DNA of 7,078 nt from Paracoccaceae bacterium (GTDB lineage: Bacteria; Pseudomonadota; Alphaproteobacteria; Rhodobacterales; Rhodobacteraceae), in assembly GCA_026709725.1 (NCBI GenBank), contig JAPOSK010000087.1, positions 1-7,078 on the forward strand, written 5' to 3'. Numbering within the stretch: position 1 is the stretch's first letter; each line of letters begins with the position of its first letter. Position numbers and translations under genes: made by a program. Below, piece after piece: positions 1-6,580 of this stretch. The notes under the pieces were generated by a model, which made no database searches, was not told where the DNA came from, and saw only the letters and a list, made by a program, of their open reading frames with translations.

Positions 1-16
1 GCCCGGATCATTTAAT

Positions 17-52
17 GACCCTGCTGCCCGCCGTCAGGCGGGCAGCAGGGTC
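17..52 (-). terminator. Strong hairpin downstream of the thiY-like gene, probable terminator
   Basis: Bases 17-32 (gaccctgctgcccgcc) and 37-52 form a perfect 16-bp inverted repeat around a 4-nt loop (gtca). The hairpin lies 18 nt past the stop codon of the minus-strand binding-protein gene, where an intrinsic terminator would be expected. On the minus strand it is followed by ATTAAATGATCC, which is A/T rich but not a real U tract, so termination strength is uncertain. The stem could also terminate a plus-strand gene entering from the left. It suggests that the binding-protein gene ends its transcript here. Confidence 0.6.
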
Positions 53-70
53 CTGGCAGCCGATCCCGAT

Positions 71-1060
71 CTACTTCAGATCCATGCCGACGCCCGTGTT
101 GACAAATTCTGTCGTATAGGCCGCCTTCCAGTCGACCTCTTCCTCAAGAACTCCGGAGGAGATCATTTTGTTGTAGAAATCCTCGACCTTGGCATCCGAG
201 AGAGCACCGATCCCCATTGTCAGGGCATCACCGGAGTCGACGATGCCGTTTTCAAGCATCTTGCCGATCGCATAGGCAATCTTGTCATCGGACATCTCTG
301 GATTGTCCGCCTTGATGAGTTCGTTCGCTGCGCTCGGATCACCATAAAGATAGTTGTACCAGCCCTTGATGGATCCATCGACAAAACATGCAACCACATC
401 AGGCTCGCTGGCAATCGTGTCAGCCATGGCCTCAATCGTCGTGGCGTAGGTGGAGTATCCGGCGTCTGCGATCAGGAAGACTTCCGGTGTGAACCCGCCC
501 TCCCTCTCGACAACATAGGGTTCAGAGGACAGATAGCCCTGCATGCCAACAGTCTCATCGGCAAGGAATGGGGCCGGGTTGAAGGTGTACGGGACACGCT
601 GTTCGACGGTAAAGCCGTATTCGGCGATCATCCAGCGGTAAAACGATGCGAAACCGTTGTCACCGATCAGCAGGGTCAGGTCTTTCAGGTCCTCAAAGGA
701 TGAGGCCTTGCCGGGATGGGCGATGATCACCTGGGGATGTTTCTGGAAGATCGCGGCGACAGAAACAACCGGAATTCCTTCCTGAACGGAGCTGAATGCC
801 TGCAGGAGATCCCCACCCATATGGAAGTGGATCTTGCCGGCGAGCATCAGCGCCCGGTTGTTCACCTGCGGCCCTCCCGGGACAATGGAGACATCAAGAC
901 CACAGGCCTCGTAGGTGCCATCGGCAACGGCCTGATAGAACCCGCCGTGTTCAGCCTGGGCCAGCCAGTTGCTGCCAAAGACAACTTCCTTCATCTCCAT
1001 GGCCGAGCTCATGCCGCTGCCCAGAAGGACGAACACGACAATTCCAAAGATTTTCTTCAT
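71..1060 (-). CDS. thiY: ABC transporter substrate-binding protein, ThiY/NMT1 family (thiamine pyrimidine precursor)
   Basis: Periplasmic binding protein of the NMT1/THI5-like family. Relatives deliver formylaminopyrimidine or HMP-type thiamine precursors to an ABC importer. From the chosen start it is 329 aa. Residues 1-20 are a signal peptide (MKK, hydrophobic run IFGIVVFVLL, cleavage near SSA). Next comes the family hallmark NWLAQAEHGGFYQAVADGTY (about 31-50), then GLDVSIVPGGPQVN. An in-frame ATG lies at 1075, but the ATG at 1060 has AAGGAA about 7 nt upstream and opens directly into the signal peptide, so 1060 is preferred. No permease or ATPase gene is in the window; they may lie to the left or elsewhere, although the hairpin after the stop argues against simple co-transcription. 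The family assignment is solid. The ligand is inferred from the family and the nearby thiMED genes; other NMT1-like proteins bind different small molecules. Confidence 0.85.
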   Translation of the reverse strand: MKKIFGIVVFVLLGSGMSSAMEMKEVVFGSNWLAQAEHGGFYQAVADGTYEACGLDVSIVPGGPQVNNRALMLAGKIHFHMGGDLLQAFSSVQEGIPVVSVAAIFQKHPQVIIAHPGKASSFEDLKDLTLLIGDNGFASFYRWMIAEYGFTVEQRVPYTFNPAPFLADETVGMQGYLSSEPYVVEREGGFTPEVFLIADAGYSTYATTIEAMADTIASEPDVVACFVDGSIKGWYNYLYGDPSAANELIKADNPEMSDDKIAYAIGKMLENGIVDSGDALTMGIGALSDAKVEDFYNKMISSGVLEEEVDWKAAYTTEFVNTGVGMDLK

Positions 1061-1381
1061 GATAGTTTCCTTCATTCAACTCAACGATCACAGTCACGCA
1101 TCTCTGACCATCGGTCGGGCGAGATTCGTGTATGGTCCGGGGTTTTCCGGCAGAGCAGTCCGAGTTGCGCTCATCTGCTGCCTTATCGCCCAACTGCAGG
1201 AGCATAAATATCCGAGATCAGCGATCACATTCGCTTCCCCCCGCAAGTTCCTTGACATCAATCACTATGCAATCATATCCTGCACGGGGTTCCTTTGTAT
1301 CATGGATCAGCATCTATGGCAATGCCAATTGATCGCAAGAATGACCGCGACTGCAATGATGGCCGTCGGGCACCCGGCAGG
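1061..1381. other. Divergent intergenic region between thiY-like and Rid-like genes
   Basis: About 320 bp separate the start of the minus-strand binding protein from the likely start of the plus-strand Rid gene. It holds a good plus-strand sigma-70 type promoter (1252-1281) and a Shine-Dalgarno sequence for the minus-strand gene (AAGGAA, just above 1060). No confident -35/-10 pair was found for the minus-strand gene. A small CCGG-based stem lies near 1137-1151. The landmarks of a TPP riboswitch (CUGAGA, the GAACCUGAU-type core, GCGUAGGGA) are absent on both strands. Short open frames here continue into the neighbouring genes in the wrong frame and show no recognisable protein. Confidence 0.6.
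1252..1281 (+). promoter_or_regulatory. Sigma-70 type promoter for the Rid-like (and possibly ppk2) transcript
   Basis: A perfect -35 box TTGACA (1252-1257) is followed after 18 bp by TATCCT (1276-1281), which matches 4 of 6 positions of the -10 consensus. This predicts transcription starting near 1288 and a leader of about 95 nt before the Rid start at 1382. It also argues against the in-frame ATG at 1295 as the main start, because that would leave almost no leader. The boxes are seen directly; promoter activity is inferred. Confidence 0.5.
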
Positions 1382-1789
1382 ATGGGGACGCTGTCAAAGC
1401 GGGTTGCGATCCTGCCGCCGGCACTGCATCCACCGCTGGCCAATTATGCGCATGCATCCCTTGTTGAGGGGATCAATCGAATCCTTCATGTTTCAGGACA
1501 GATTGCAATCCAGCCGGATGGTTCAGTTCCAGTGGGGACAGCGGCCCAGGCCAGACTGATTTTTCAATCGATTGACGCCATTCTCGACGAGGCGGATATG
1601 TCACGCAACGATGTTGCCAAAATTTCAGCCTTTGTTACCGATCGGGACGGTTTTGCCTACTACATGTCTGTCCGGGATGACTGGATTCGCGACCTTCCCG
1701 TTCCCCCCGCATCAACCCTCATGATGGTCAGCGGGTTCACCCGGCCTGAGTTCTGTGTTGAAGTTGAGGTCATTGCCTGCCAAACCTGA
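1382..1789 (+). CDS. Rid family (YjgF/YER057c/UK114) protein lacking the RidA arginine
   Basis: From ATG 1382 the protein is 135 aa, the usual Rid size. The family core is clear: HVSGQIAIQPDGSVP (about 36-50), AAQARLIFQSIDAILDEADM (54-73), KISAFVTD (80-87) and C-terminal RPEFCVEVEVIA (121-132). RidA proteins form trimers that hydrolyse reactive enamine/imine intermediates using an arginine (Arg105 in E. coli RidA, in the motif PARS). The matching segment here reads PPASTLMMV, with Ser111 in that position, as in Rid subgroups without demonstrated imine deaminase activity. The function is therefore unassigned. In-frame ATGs at 1295, 1316 and 1322 would add up to 29 poorly conserved, charged residues; 1382 fits the family best but has no clear Shine-Dalgarno sequence. 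ppk2 follows about 130 bp downstream on the same strand and may be co-transcribed. Confidence 0.82.
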   Translation: MGTLSKRVAILPPALHPPLANYAHASLVEGINRILHVSGQIAIQPDGSVPVGTAAQARLIFQSIDAILDEADMSRNDVAKISAFVTDRDGFAYYMSVRDDWIRDLPVPPASTLMMVSGFTRPEFCVEVEVIACQT

Positions 1790-1918
1790 CCAATCCGTGA
1801 GTCACAATGTTCACGAATCAAGGATCCCGATCATGTTGAGCATGGAGACAATCATCGGCGGAAATCACCAGGGTCCGGGTTCCCCGGATGCAGTGCCGCT
1901 GTGGAGAGCACCCGGTTC

Positions 1919-2716
1919 ATGAGTAAAGCCGGGCCAAAACAGATATCAGGCCGAGTCTACAGGCGGGAAATCTTTCGTCTTCAGCTTGAGCTGGTCAAGT
2001 TGCAGGCATGGGTCAAGCACAAGGGTCTCAAGGTTGTCGTGCTCTTTGAGGGGCGGGATGCGGCTGGCAAGGGGGGTGTCATCAAGAGAATCACCCAGCA
2101 CCTCAATCCGCGCACATGCCGGGTTGTCGCGCTTCCCGCACCCAATGATCGGGAACAGAACCAGTGGTATTTCCAGCGCTACTGCGCCCATCTTCCTGCC
2201 GCTGGCGAAATCGTTCTCTTTGATCGCAGCTGGTACAACCGCGCTGGTGTTGAGCGGGTCATGGGGTTCTGCAGTGACGAGGACTACCGCGAATTTCTGC
2301 GCAGCTGTCCCCAGTTCGAGCGGATGCTGGTCCGTTCCGGCATCATTCTCATCAAATACTGGTTCTCAATCTCCGATGCGGAGCAGGAGCGCCGGTTTCT
2401 CAGCCGCCTCGAAGAGCCGCACAAGCGCTGGAAACTCTCTCCGATTGATCTTGAGGCCCGACGCAGATGGGTTGACTACTCCCGGGCCAAGGATGTCATG
2501 TTTGATCACACGGATATCAAACAGGCGCCATGGTATGTTGTCGATGCCGATATCAAGCCTCACGCCAGGCTGAACTGTATCAGCCATCTGCTGTCCATGA
2601 TTCCCTACAGGGACCTCACCCCGGAACGCATCACATTTCCCGAGCGCGAGGAGTCGAAGGGATATATCCGCCCCCCGTTCAGCGAGCAGACTCTTGTCCC
2701 GGCCAAATACCCCTGA
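1919..2716 (+). CDS. ppk2: Polyphosphate kinase 2, class I (PPK2)
   Basis: Cytosolic polyphosphate:nucleotide phosphotransferase. Class I PPK2 enzymes move phosphate between polyP and nucleoside diphosphates and commonly run towards NTP synthesis. From ATG 1919 it is 265 aa, normal for a one-domain class I enzyme. Visible elements are the Walker A motif GRDAAGKGG (residues 45-53, Lys51), NPR after it, QWYFQRY (82-88), the Walker B region LFDRSWYNRAGVERVMGF (100-117) and the lid segment KRWKLSPID (169-177), with the expected C-terminal ARLNCI helix and PY. A GTG at 1901 would add six residues; GGAG at 1903-1906 upstream of the ATG is a possible but distant Shine-Dalgarno, so the start is moderately certain. 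It converges on thiD, with 151 bp between the stops. Placement beside thiamine kinases could reflect NTP supply, but that is inference from position. Confidence 0.93.
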   Translation: MSKAGPKQISGRVYRREIFRLQLELVKLQAWVKHKGLKVVVLFEGRDAAGKGGVIKRITQHLNPRTCRVVALPAPNDREQNQWYFQRYCAHLPAAGEIVLFDRSWYNRAGVERVMGFCSDEDYREFLRSCPQFERMLVRSGIILIKYWFSISDAEQERRFLSRLEEPHKRWKLSPIDLEARRRWVDYSRAKDVMFDHTDIKQAPWYVVDADIKPHARLNCISHLLSMIPYRDLTPERITFPEREESKGYIRPPFSEQTLVPAKYP

Positions 2717-2752
2717 AAATCATCCAGCCAGTCCACTGCCCGGCCAGGGTTC

Positions 2753-2820
2753 CCGGTCCCTCTCAAGCAGGGAAACCGGATCGAAGGCCGACCCGCTGAC
2801 GGGAATGCGGGCCCTCTTCG
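2753..2820. terminator. Possible bidirectional terminator hairpins between convergent ppk2 and thiD
   Basis: Two imperfect stems lie in the 151-bp gap between the convergent stops. The first pairs CCGGT/CCCT (2753-2761) with AGGG/ACCGG (2769-2779), with a 2-nt bulge and a 7-nt loop. The second pairs CGAAG (2782-2786) with CTTCG (2816-2820) and CCCGC (2792-2796) with GCGGG (2807-2811), with an internal loop. Neither has a U tract on either strand, so terminator function rests on position and stem stability only. Confidence 0.3.
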
Positions 2821-2867
2821 GCTGGAAGGTTTCGGTCGGGGAGTGATGGGTGTGAACGCAATGACGG

Positions 2868-3686
2868 TCAGGTGCGGTGATGGCGGGAATCATCCATCCG
2901 GTGCGGGAAATGGTGTACAGGGCCGTGTCCGTTTCCGACCGAAAGGGTGTCAGCATCCCTGATCGCAGCGGTGATGTATGACTTGGCATGTCGGGCGGCC
3001 TGGGTCAGGGCATGACCGTGAGCAATCTGTGTTGCCAGTGCAGCCGCGAAGGTGCATCCTGTTCCGTGGGTGTTCCGGGTCATGATCCGATTTGCACGCA
3101 GCGTCTCGGTCTCCGCTTCCGTGACCAGAAGATCTGTTGATTTTGCACCGGAAAGATGACCCCCCTTGATGTAGACGGACCTGCACCCCAGGGCGAGAAG
3201 CCGGGATCCCTGCACCAGCATCTCCTCAAGCGTTTGCGCTTCGGAGGTGCCGAGCAGGTCGGCCGCCTCCGGGATGTTCGGGGTTATGACGGTGGCCAGG
3301 GGGATCATGCAGGATTGCAATGCTTTGACGGCAGCCGGCTCCAGGAGACGGTCACCGCCCTTGGCAACCATGACAGGGTCCAGGACGACGGGTGCCTCCA
3401 GCGTCTCAAGAGATGTGGCCACTGTCCGTGTGGTCGCTTCATCACCCAACATTCCGATCTTGATCGCATCAATGCGGATATCGTCACAGATGCTGGCAAT
3501 CTGGGCCTGCACCATCCCGCTGTCCACCATCGCCACCCTCTGAACACCCATCGTATTCTGGACCGTGAGACCGGTGATGACAGCCATTGCATAGCCACCA
3601 TTGGCTGAAATCGCCTTGATATCCGCCTGTATGCCAGCACCCCCCGATGGATCCGATCCGGCGATTGTCAGGACATTTGGTATCAT
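2868..3686 (-). CDS. thiD: Hydroxymethylpyrimidine/phosphomethylpyrimidine kinase ThiD
   Basis: Ribokinase-fold enzyme that phosphorylates HMP to HMP-P and then to HMP-PP, the pyrimidine donor for ThiE. From ATG 3686 it is 272 aa, close to the family norm. Motifs: TIAGSDPSGGAGIQADIK (7-24), GLTVQNT (39-45), IKIGML (75-80), LDPVMV (102-107), TPNIPE (135-140), VYIKGGH (171-177) and the anion-hole/active-site loop THGTGCTFAAA (206-216, Cys211). It ends with the typical GNGHGPVHHF plus a 12-residue basic tail. The ATG overlaps the thiE stop as ATGA (3683-3686), indicating translational coupling. An upstream in-frame GTG at 3698 would add four residues and is less likely. It is the last gene of the thiM-thiE-thiD operon. 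Confidence 0.95.
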   Translation of the reverse strand: MIPNVLTIAGSDPSGGAGIQADIKAISANGGYAMAVITGLTVQNTMGVQRVAMVDSGMVQAQIASICDDIRIDAIKIGMLGDEATTRTVATSLETLEAPVVLDPVMVAKGGDRLLEPAAVKALQSCMIPLATVITPNIPEAADLLGTSEAQTLEEMLVQGSRLLALGCRSVYIKGGHLSGAKSTDLLVTEAETETLRANRIMTRNTHGTGCTFAAALATQIAHGHALTQAARHAKSYITAAIRDADTLSVGNGHGPVHHFPHRMDDSRHHRT

Positions 3687-4312
3687 GAGGCTTCCCACCC
3701 CTTCAGGATCGCCTCGGTTGCCAGGGTGAGATCCGTGGCATGTGCAATTGCTGAGACGACGGCAAGTCCGGCACAGCCTGTTGCCTTGACCTGTGCGATG
3801 TCCGCAGCGCCGAGGCCGCCAATGGCAAGGCAGGGGTGGTTTGTATTCCGGACAATCTCGGCCAGCCCATCAAAGCCGATCGGTGGTGCATGATCCGTCT
3901 TGCTTGGCGTTGCCCGTACCGGGCCGACACCGAGATAGGTGACACGGCCTTCCGGTACAGATGCAATCTGTTCGATGTTCTCAATCGAGAGGCCAAGGAC
4001 AGCATCAGGGCCAATCCGCTCCCGGACCTCACGGGCATCCCCGTCAGATTGACCGATATGCACCCCGTACGCACCAATCGAACAGGCCACATCAACATGA
4101 TCGTTGATCAGCAATTCAGCACCGTGAGGCCGAATCCGCTCCCGTGTCGCGCACGCCAGATCATGAAAATCCGCTCCTGTCAGGGACTTGTGCCGGAGTT
4201 GAATCCAGCGGGCCCCTCCCTGTGCAGCGCGTTCGGCCTGCTCGGGAATAGGCAATGGTGCCGATGCGTCTGTCAGATAACACAGCGGTGGAATCAGACG
4301 CGTGTCACACAT
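3683..4312 (-). CDS. thiE: Thiamine-phosphate synthase ThiE
   Basis: TIM-barrel enzyme that condenses HMP-PP with hydroxyethylthiazole phosphate to give thiamine phosphate. It is 209 aa, a full-length single-domain ThiE. Residues known from the B. subtilis enzyme are all visible: QLRHK (38-42; Arg40, Lys42), IND (69-71), GVHIGQSD (83-90; Asp90), GLSIEN (107-112; Ser109), GVGPVRATPSK (128-138; Lys138 for pyrophosphate), AIGG (163-166) and VVSAI (185-189). The His in QLRHK, where Glu or Asp is commoner, is a minor variation. The ATG at 4312 overlaps the end of thiM by 19 bp and the gene ends in a 4-bp overlap with thiD. The Shine-Dalgarno (GGACACGATGGC region) is weak, which fits translational coupling to thiM. 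Confidence 0.95.
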   Translation of the reverse strand: MCDTRLIPPLCYLTDASAPLPIPEQAERAAQGGARWIQLRHKSLTGADFHDLACATRERIRPHGAELLINDHVDVACSIGAYGVHIGQSDGDAREVRERIGPDAVLGLSIENIEQIASVPEGRVTYLGVGPVRATPSKTDHAPPIGFDGLAEIVRNTNHPCLAIGGLGAADIAQVKATGCAGLAVVSAIAHATDLTLATEAILKGWEAS

Positions 4313-5082
4313 GCCATCGTGTCCAGCGTCTCGCCGCTGATCGCACTGAGTGCGTCAAGGAGACAGACCTGGAATCGGCCCGGGCCCTTGGAGCGCTGGG
4401 CGGCCGCTTCACCGGCAACAGCAAAATAGGTCATACCGGCCACTGTGGCATCAAAGGCTGATCCTGTTGGCAGAAACGCACCGATAATTCCTGTCAGTGA
4501 ACATCCCAGTGCCGTTACGCGCGCCATGATCGGGTCACCATTGGTAATCCGTTTGGCCTGCTTCCCGTCTGTCACAAAATCCTCAGCACCACTCACGGCA
4601 ACGACCGCACCGCTGCGGCTTGCAAGATCTCTCGCTGCCGCTTCAGCATCCGACACAGCGTCCGTGGCATCAACGCCGTGTCCTCCTGCCAACCGTCCCG
4701 CAAGTGCCAGAATCTCCGAAGCATTGCCGCGGATAACCGTGGGGCCAATGCCAAGCAGTCGCTCTCCGGCCTTCTGCCGCAGCTCTGTTGCACCCACAGC
4801 GACCGGATCCAGAACCCATGGTGTTCCATGCTCCTTGGCGGATGCCGCTGCCAGTGCCATGCATTCAAGCCATTCCTGATCAAGGGTACCGATATTGATT
4901 GTGAGCGCATCGGCGATTCTGGCAAACTCCGCCCCCTCATCACGGGCATGAACCATTGCAGGAGATGCCCCGGCTGACAACAGAACATTCGCCATCACAT
5001 TCATCGCAACATAGTTGGTGATATTCTGCACAAGCGGTTCAGCCTTGCGCACTGCCATAAGAAAATCAGACGGTCCATGCAC
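4294..5082 (-). CDS. thiM: Hydroxyethylthiazole kinase ThiM
   Basis: Salvage kinase that phosphorylates 4-methyl-5-(2-hydroxyethyl)thiazole, supplying the thiazole half for ThiE. It is 262 aa, the normal length. Motifs: VQNITNYVAMNVMANVLLSA (18-37), the substrate-pocket region GASPAMVHA (38-46), LDPVAVGAT (91-99), VIRGNASEI (116-124), and VTALGCSLTGIIGAF (189-203) with catalytic Cys194 in a TALGC version of the usual TGxGC loop. GPGRFQVCLLDALSAIS (233-249) is the expected C-terminal helix. The start is a GTG at 5082 with a strong AAAGGAG 7 nt upstream; the two nearby ATGs are out of frame. It is the first gene of thiM-thiE-thiD, whose co-translation is shown by the two gene overlaps. Its presence indicates thiazole salvage. 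Confidence 0.95.
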   Translation of the reverse strand: MHGPSDFLMAVRKAEPLVQNITNYVAMNVMANVLLSAGASPAMVHARDEGAEFARIADALTINIGTLDQEWLECMALAAASAKEHGTPWVLDPVAVGATELRQKAGERLLGIGPTVIRGNASEILALAGRLAGGHGVDATDAVSDAEAAARDLASRSGAVVAVSGAEDFVTDGKQAKRITNGDPIMARVTALGCSLTGIIGAFLPTGSAFDATVAGMTYFAVAGEAAAQRSKGPGRFQVCLLDALSAISGETLDTMACVTRV

Positions 5083-5606
5083 AGCATCACTCCTTTATCC
5101 ATGCCTGAAGAAATGCCTATACCACGCATACCATCAGGGATGCACCCTTTTTGATGAATCGCATCCAGTTTGATCCGAAGCCGTTCGTGTGACCAAAATT
5201 ATGCGCAGGGTCAGATCGGAAACTTTGAAATTTTGCCTGCGGGCGGAACCTGTCGTGCACCACTGTCAGGCGCATCAGTTGAGTCTCTCATCCAGGATCG
5301 GCCCCCACCTGCTCTTCGTTTTGATGCCGCCGTCCCTCAAAAGCCATCACCTGCACCACGTTTCGGGGCGTGTCGCGGCGGATGCCAACGGGCCTGTTCC
5401 CTGAATGTGGTCCGGAGACGGCAATTCCTCCTGATGCATCTCAGCATCATCCGGGACAGTCCCGGCACTGAAGCCAACCCCGTTCGGCAGAGACGCTGCC
5501 TGCGTCCCCCCTGGCTGGAGTCCATTGGCGATGTGTTTCATGGTGATGGGGTGGATATGTATCGCAGTGCATGCGAAACGCTGTCCTGCATGAAGGGGCG
5601 ATGTGG
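5083..5606. other. 524-bp region without a convincing gene; thiM leader and nuclease 3' flank
   Basis: This lies between the minus-strand nuclease stop and the thiM start. No open frame here shows a recognisable domain. The best minus-strand candidate (5347-5541, 64 aa, proline-rich, no Shine-Dalgarno) and a 159-aa plus-strand frame (5170-5649) both look accidental. Near thiM there is an imperfect 13-bp palindrome, AGGGATGCACCCT (5136-5148), and a repeat of ATGCCT at 5101 and 5113. Further up are two adjacent small stems, TGATGC/GCATCA (5432-5449) and CCGGGA/TCCCGG with a 3-nt loop (5451-5465), which might end the nuclease transcript. A canonical TPP riboswitch is not present: the CUGAGA and GAACCUGAU-type elements are missing on both strands. 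Confidence 0.55.
5136..5148. promoter_or_regulatory. Imperfect palindrome upstream of thiM, possible operator
   Basis: AGGGATGCACCCT consists of AGGG and CCCT arms around a TGCA core, with one mismatched pair. It sits about 54 bp upstream of the thiM GTG start, within the likely promoter or leader. Since no TPP riboswitch is apparent, a protein-binding site is a possible alternative control. No confident -35/-10 pair was found beside it. The evidence is the symmetry and position only. Confidence 0.18.
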
Positions 5607-6401
5607 CTACTCACAGACGACGCCATCACCATCCCCGTCACGCATATAGCGGTAGGCGGGGTGCTCGTGATGGACGGGAGCGATGCCATGGCGGCGCGCT
5701 TCTTTACAGGTGATACGACCGTTGCGATTGTCATCATAGCGAACCAGCACATCATCGTTTTCATCCTGCGCCGGGGTTGTGGACGGCCTTTGATGACTCC
5801 CGGTCGTTCTGTGGCAGACCATCGGCTCCATGTCCGTGCTCCCGCATCGGGAAAGAACCCGTTCGAGCGCCCGGGCCTCGCGCTGGTCGATGGTGAGGCT
5901 GTAGGCACGGCGCACCTCAACGATACGGGCGGCAAACCAGCAGCGGTTGCGCTCCGGCAGCCACTCCGCGGCATCCTTGCCGCTTTTATTCCGGCGATTC
6001 ACGGTTGGCGAGGCAAGGGTCAGATTGCGCAAATCGGTCGCAAACCGGGCCCGCGTTGCCCTGTCGGCAGCGCAGAGCCCGCTATCATGCGCTTCGCTTG
6101 CCGACACCATGTGTTCAATATCCGTCTCGTAAGTACTGGAAAAACATGTGCCGGTGTAAGGTCCATAGATCGCGCCCAGACTCTTCACAATCTCTTGTTC
6201 AATCGACTGTGGATAACCGTAATCCCGTTTTCGGTCATAGGGGGAACAGCGGAACTCGGGAGCGATGGTCAGGCCGCGCCACATTTCAGCGGTGGCTGCG
6301 CAGGCAAATGTCATTGCAAGGACAAGGATCAATCCATGCAATGCGATCAGGCGACCGGACTCTGTGTCACAGCATGCGGTGCCGGAGTTTTTGTATGCCA
6401 T
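5607..6401 (-). CDS. Secreted HNH (DUF1524/GmrSD C-terminal type) nuclease with excalibur domain
   Basis: Predicted exported nuclease, 264 aa. Residues 18-38 form a hydrophobic signal segment (LIALHGLILVLAMTF) with likely cleavage after ATA (36-38), preceded by an unusually long 17-residue N-terminus. The HNH-like core holds CSPYDR (52-57), YGPYTG (79-84), the motif DIEHMVSASEAHDSGLC (94-110; Asp94, His97), DLRNLTLASPTVNR (123-136), KDAAEWLPERNRCWFA (142-157) and REARALERVLSRC (174-186). A charged linker leads to an excalibur Ca-binding domain (about 224-264) with Cys232 and the terminal DGDGDGVVCE (255-264). The even number of cysteines outside the signal suits an oxidised periplasmic or extracellular protein. 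A role in extracellular DNA breakdown or nutrient scavenging is inferred. The start is uncertain because AGGAG lies about 18 nt upstream of the ATG. The gene begins 88 nt downstream of tRNA-Gln on the same strand. Confidence 0.85.
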   Translation of the reverse strand: MAYKNSGTACCDTESGRLIALHGLILVLAMTFACAATAEMWRGLTIAPEFRCSPYDRKRDYGYPQSIEQEIVKSLGAIYGPYTGTCFSSTYETDIEHMVSASEAHDSGLCAADRATRARFATDLRNLTLASPTVNRRNKSGKDAAEWLPERNRCWFAARIVEVRRAYSLTIDQREARALERVLSRCGSTDMEPMVCHRTTGSHQRPSTTPAQDENDDVLVRYDDNRNGRITCKEARRHGIAPVHHEHPAYRYMRDGDGDGVVCE

Positions 6402-6488
6402 ATCAACGCACAGTCTGCTCCTGAGCCTCTCCCAACCCGCAAGCGTGGCAAGGCTGACGGCAATCAGGCATATCCTGTGAGAACGAAC

Positions 6489-6563
6489 TGGCTGGGGTGG
6501 TAGGATTCGAACCTACGGTACACGGGATCAAAACCCGCTGCCTTACCACTTGGCTACACCCCA
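6489..6563 (-). tRNA. tRNA-Gln (anticodon TTG)
   Basis: A complete 75-nt cloverleaf including an encoded CCA. The acceptor TGGGGTG pairs with CACCCCA, followed by discriminator G73 (6492) and CCA (6491-6489). The D arm is AGCCAAGTGGTAAGGCA. The anticodon stem GCGGG/CCCGT (one G-U pair) holds loop TTTTGAT with anticodon TTG at 6531-6529. The T arm is TAGG-TTCGAAT-CCTA. The sequence closely resembles alphaproteobacterial tRNA-Gln(UUG). The gene runs towards the nuclease gene. Confidence 0.97.
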
Positions 6564-6580
6564 ACAGGTCATGCCTCGCT

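Noticed and set aside
969..1559. 196-aa plus-strand open frame crossing the divergent region
   Set aside because: It starts antisense to the binding-protein gene and overlaps the Rid gene in another frame; no protein family is recognisable.
3687..3698. GTG at 3698 as the thiD start
   Set aside because: The ATG at 3686 gives the normal ThiD N-terminus and the classic ATGA overlap with the thiE stop.
5083..5200. TPP riboswitch upstream of thiM suggested by GGGTGC
   Set aside because: The GGGTGC on the minus strand is part of a short palindrome. The CUGAGA, GAACCUGAU and GCGUAGGGA elements of the aptamer are missing.
5347..5541. 64-aa minus-strand frame as a small gene
   Set aside because: No Shine-Dalgarno, no recognisable motif, mixed third-base usage, and competing frames of similar length at the same place.
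6402..6477. In-frame hydrophobic extension upstream of the nuclease ATG (LIAVSLATLAG)
   Set aside because: The frame is open and hydrophobic but has no ATG, GTG or TTG start before the tRNA, so a longer secreted protein is not supported. A coincidental reading is more likely.
5571..6503. 310-aa open frame on the plus strand
   Set aside because: It lies antisense to the well-supported HNH-excalibur nuclease and runs into the tRNA gene. Its translation shows no recognisable domain.
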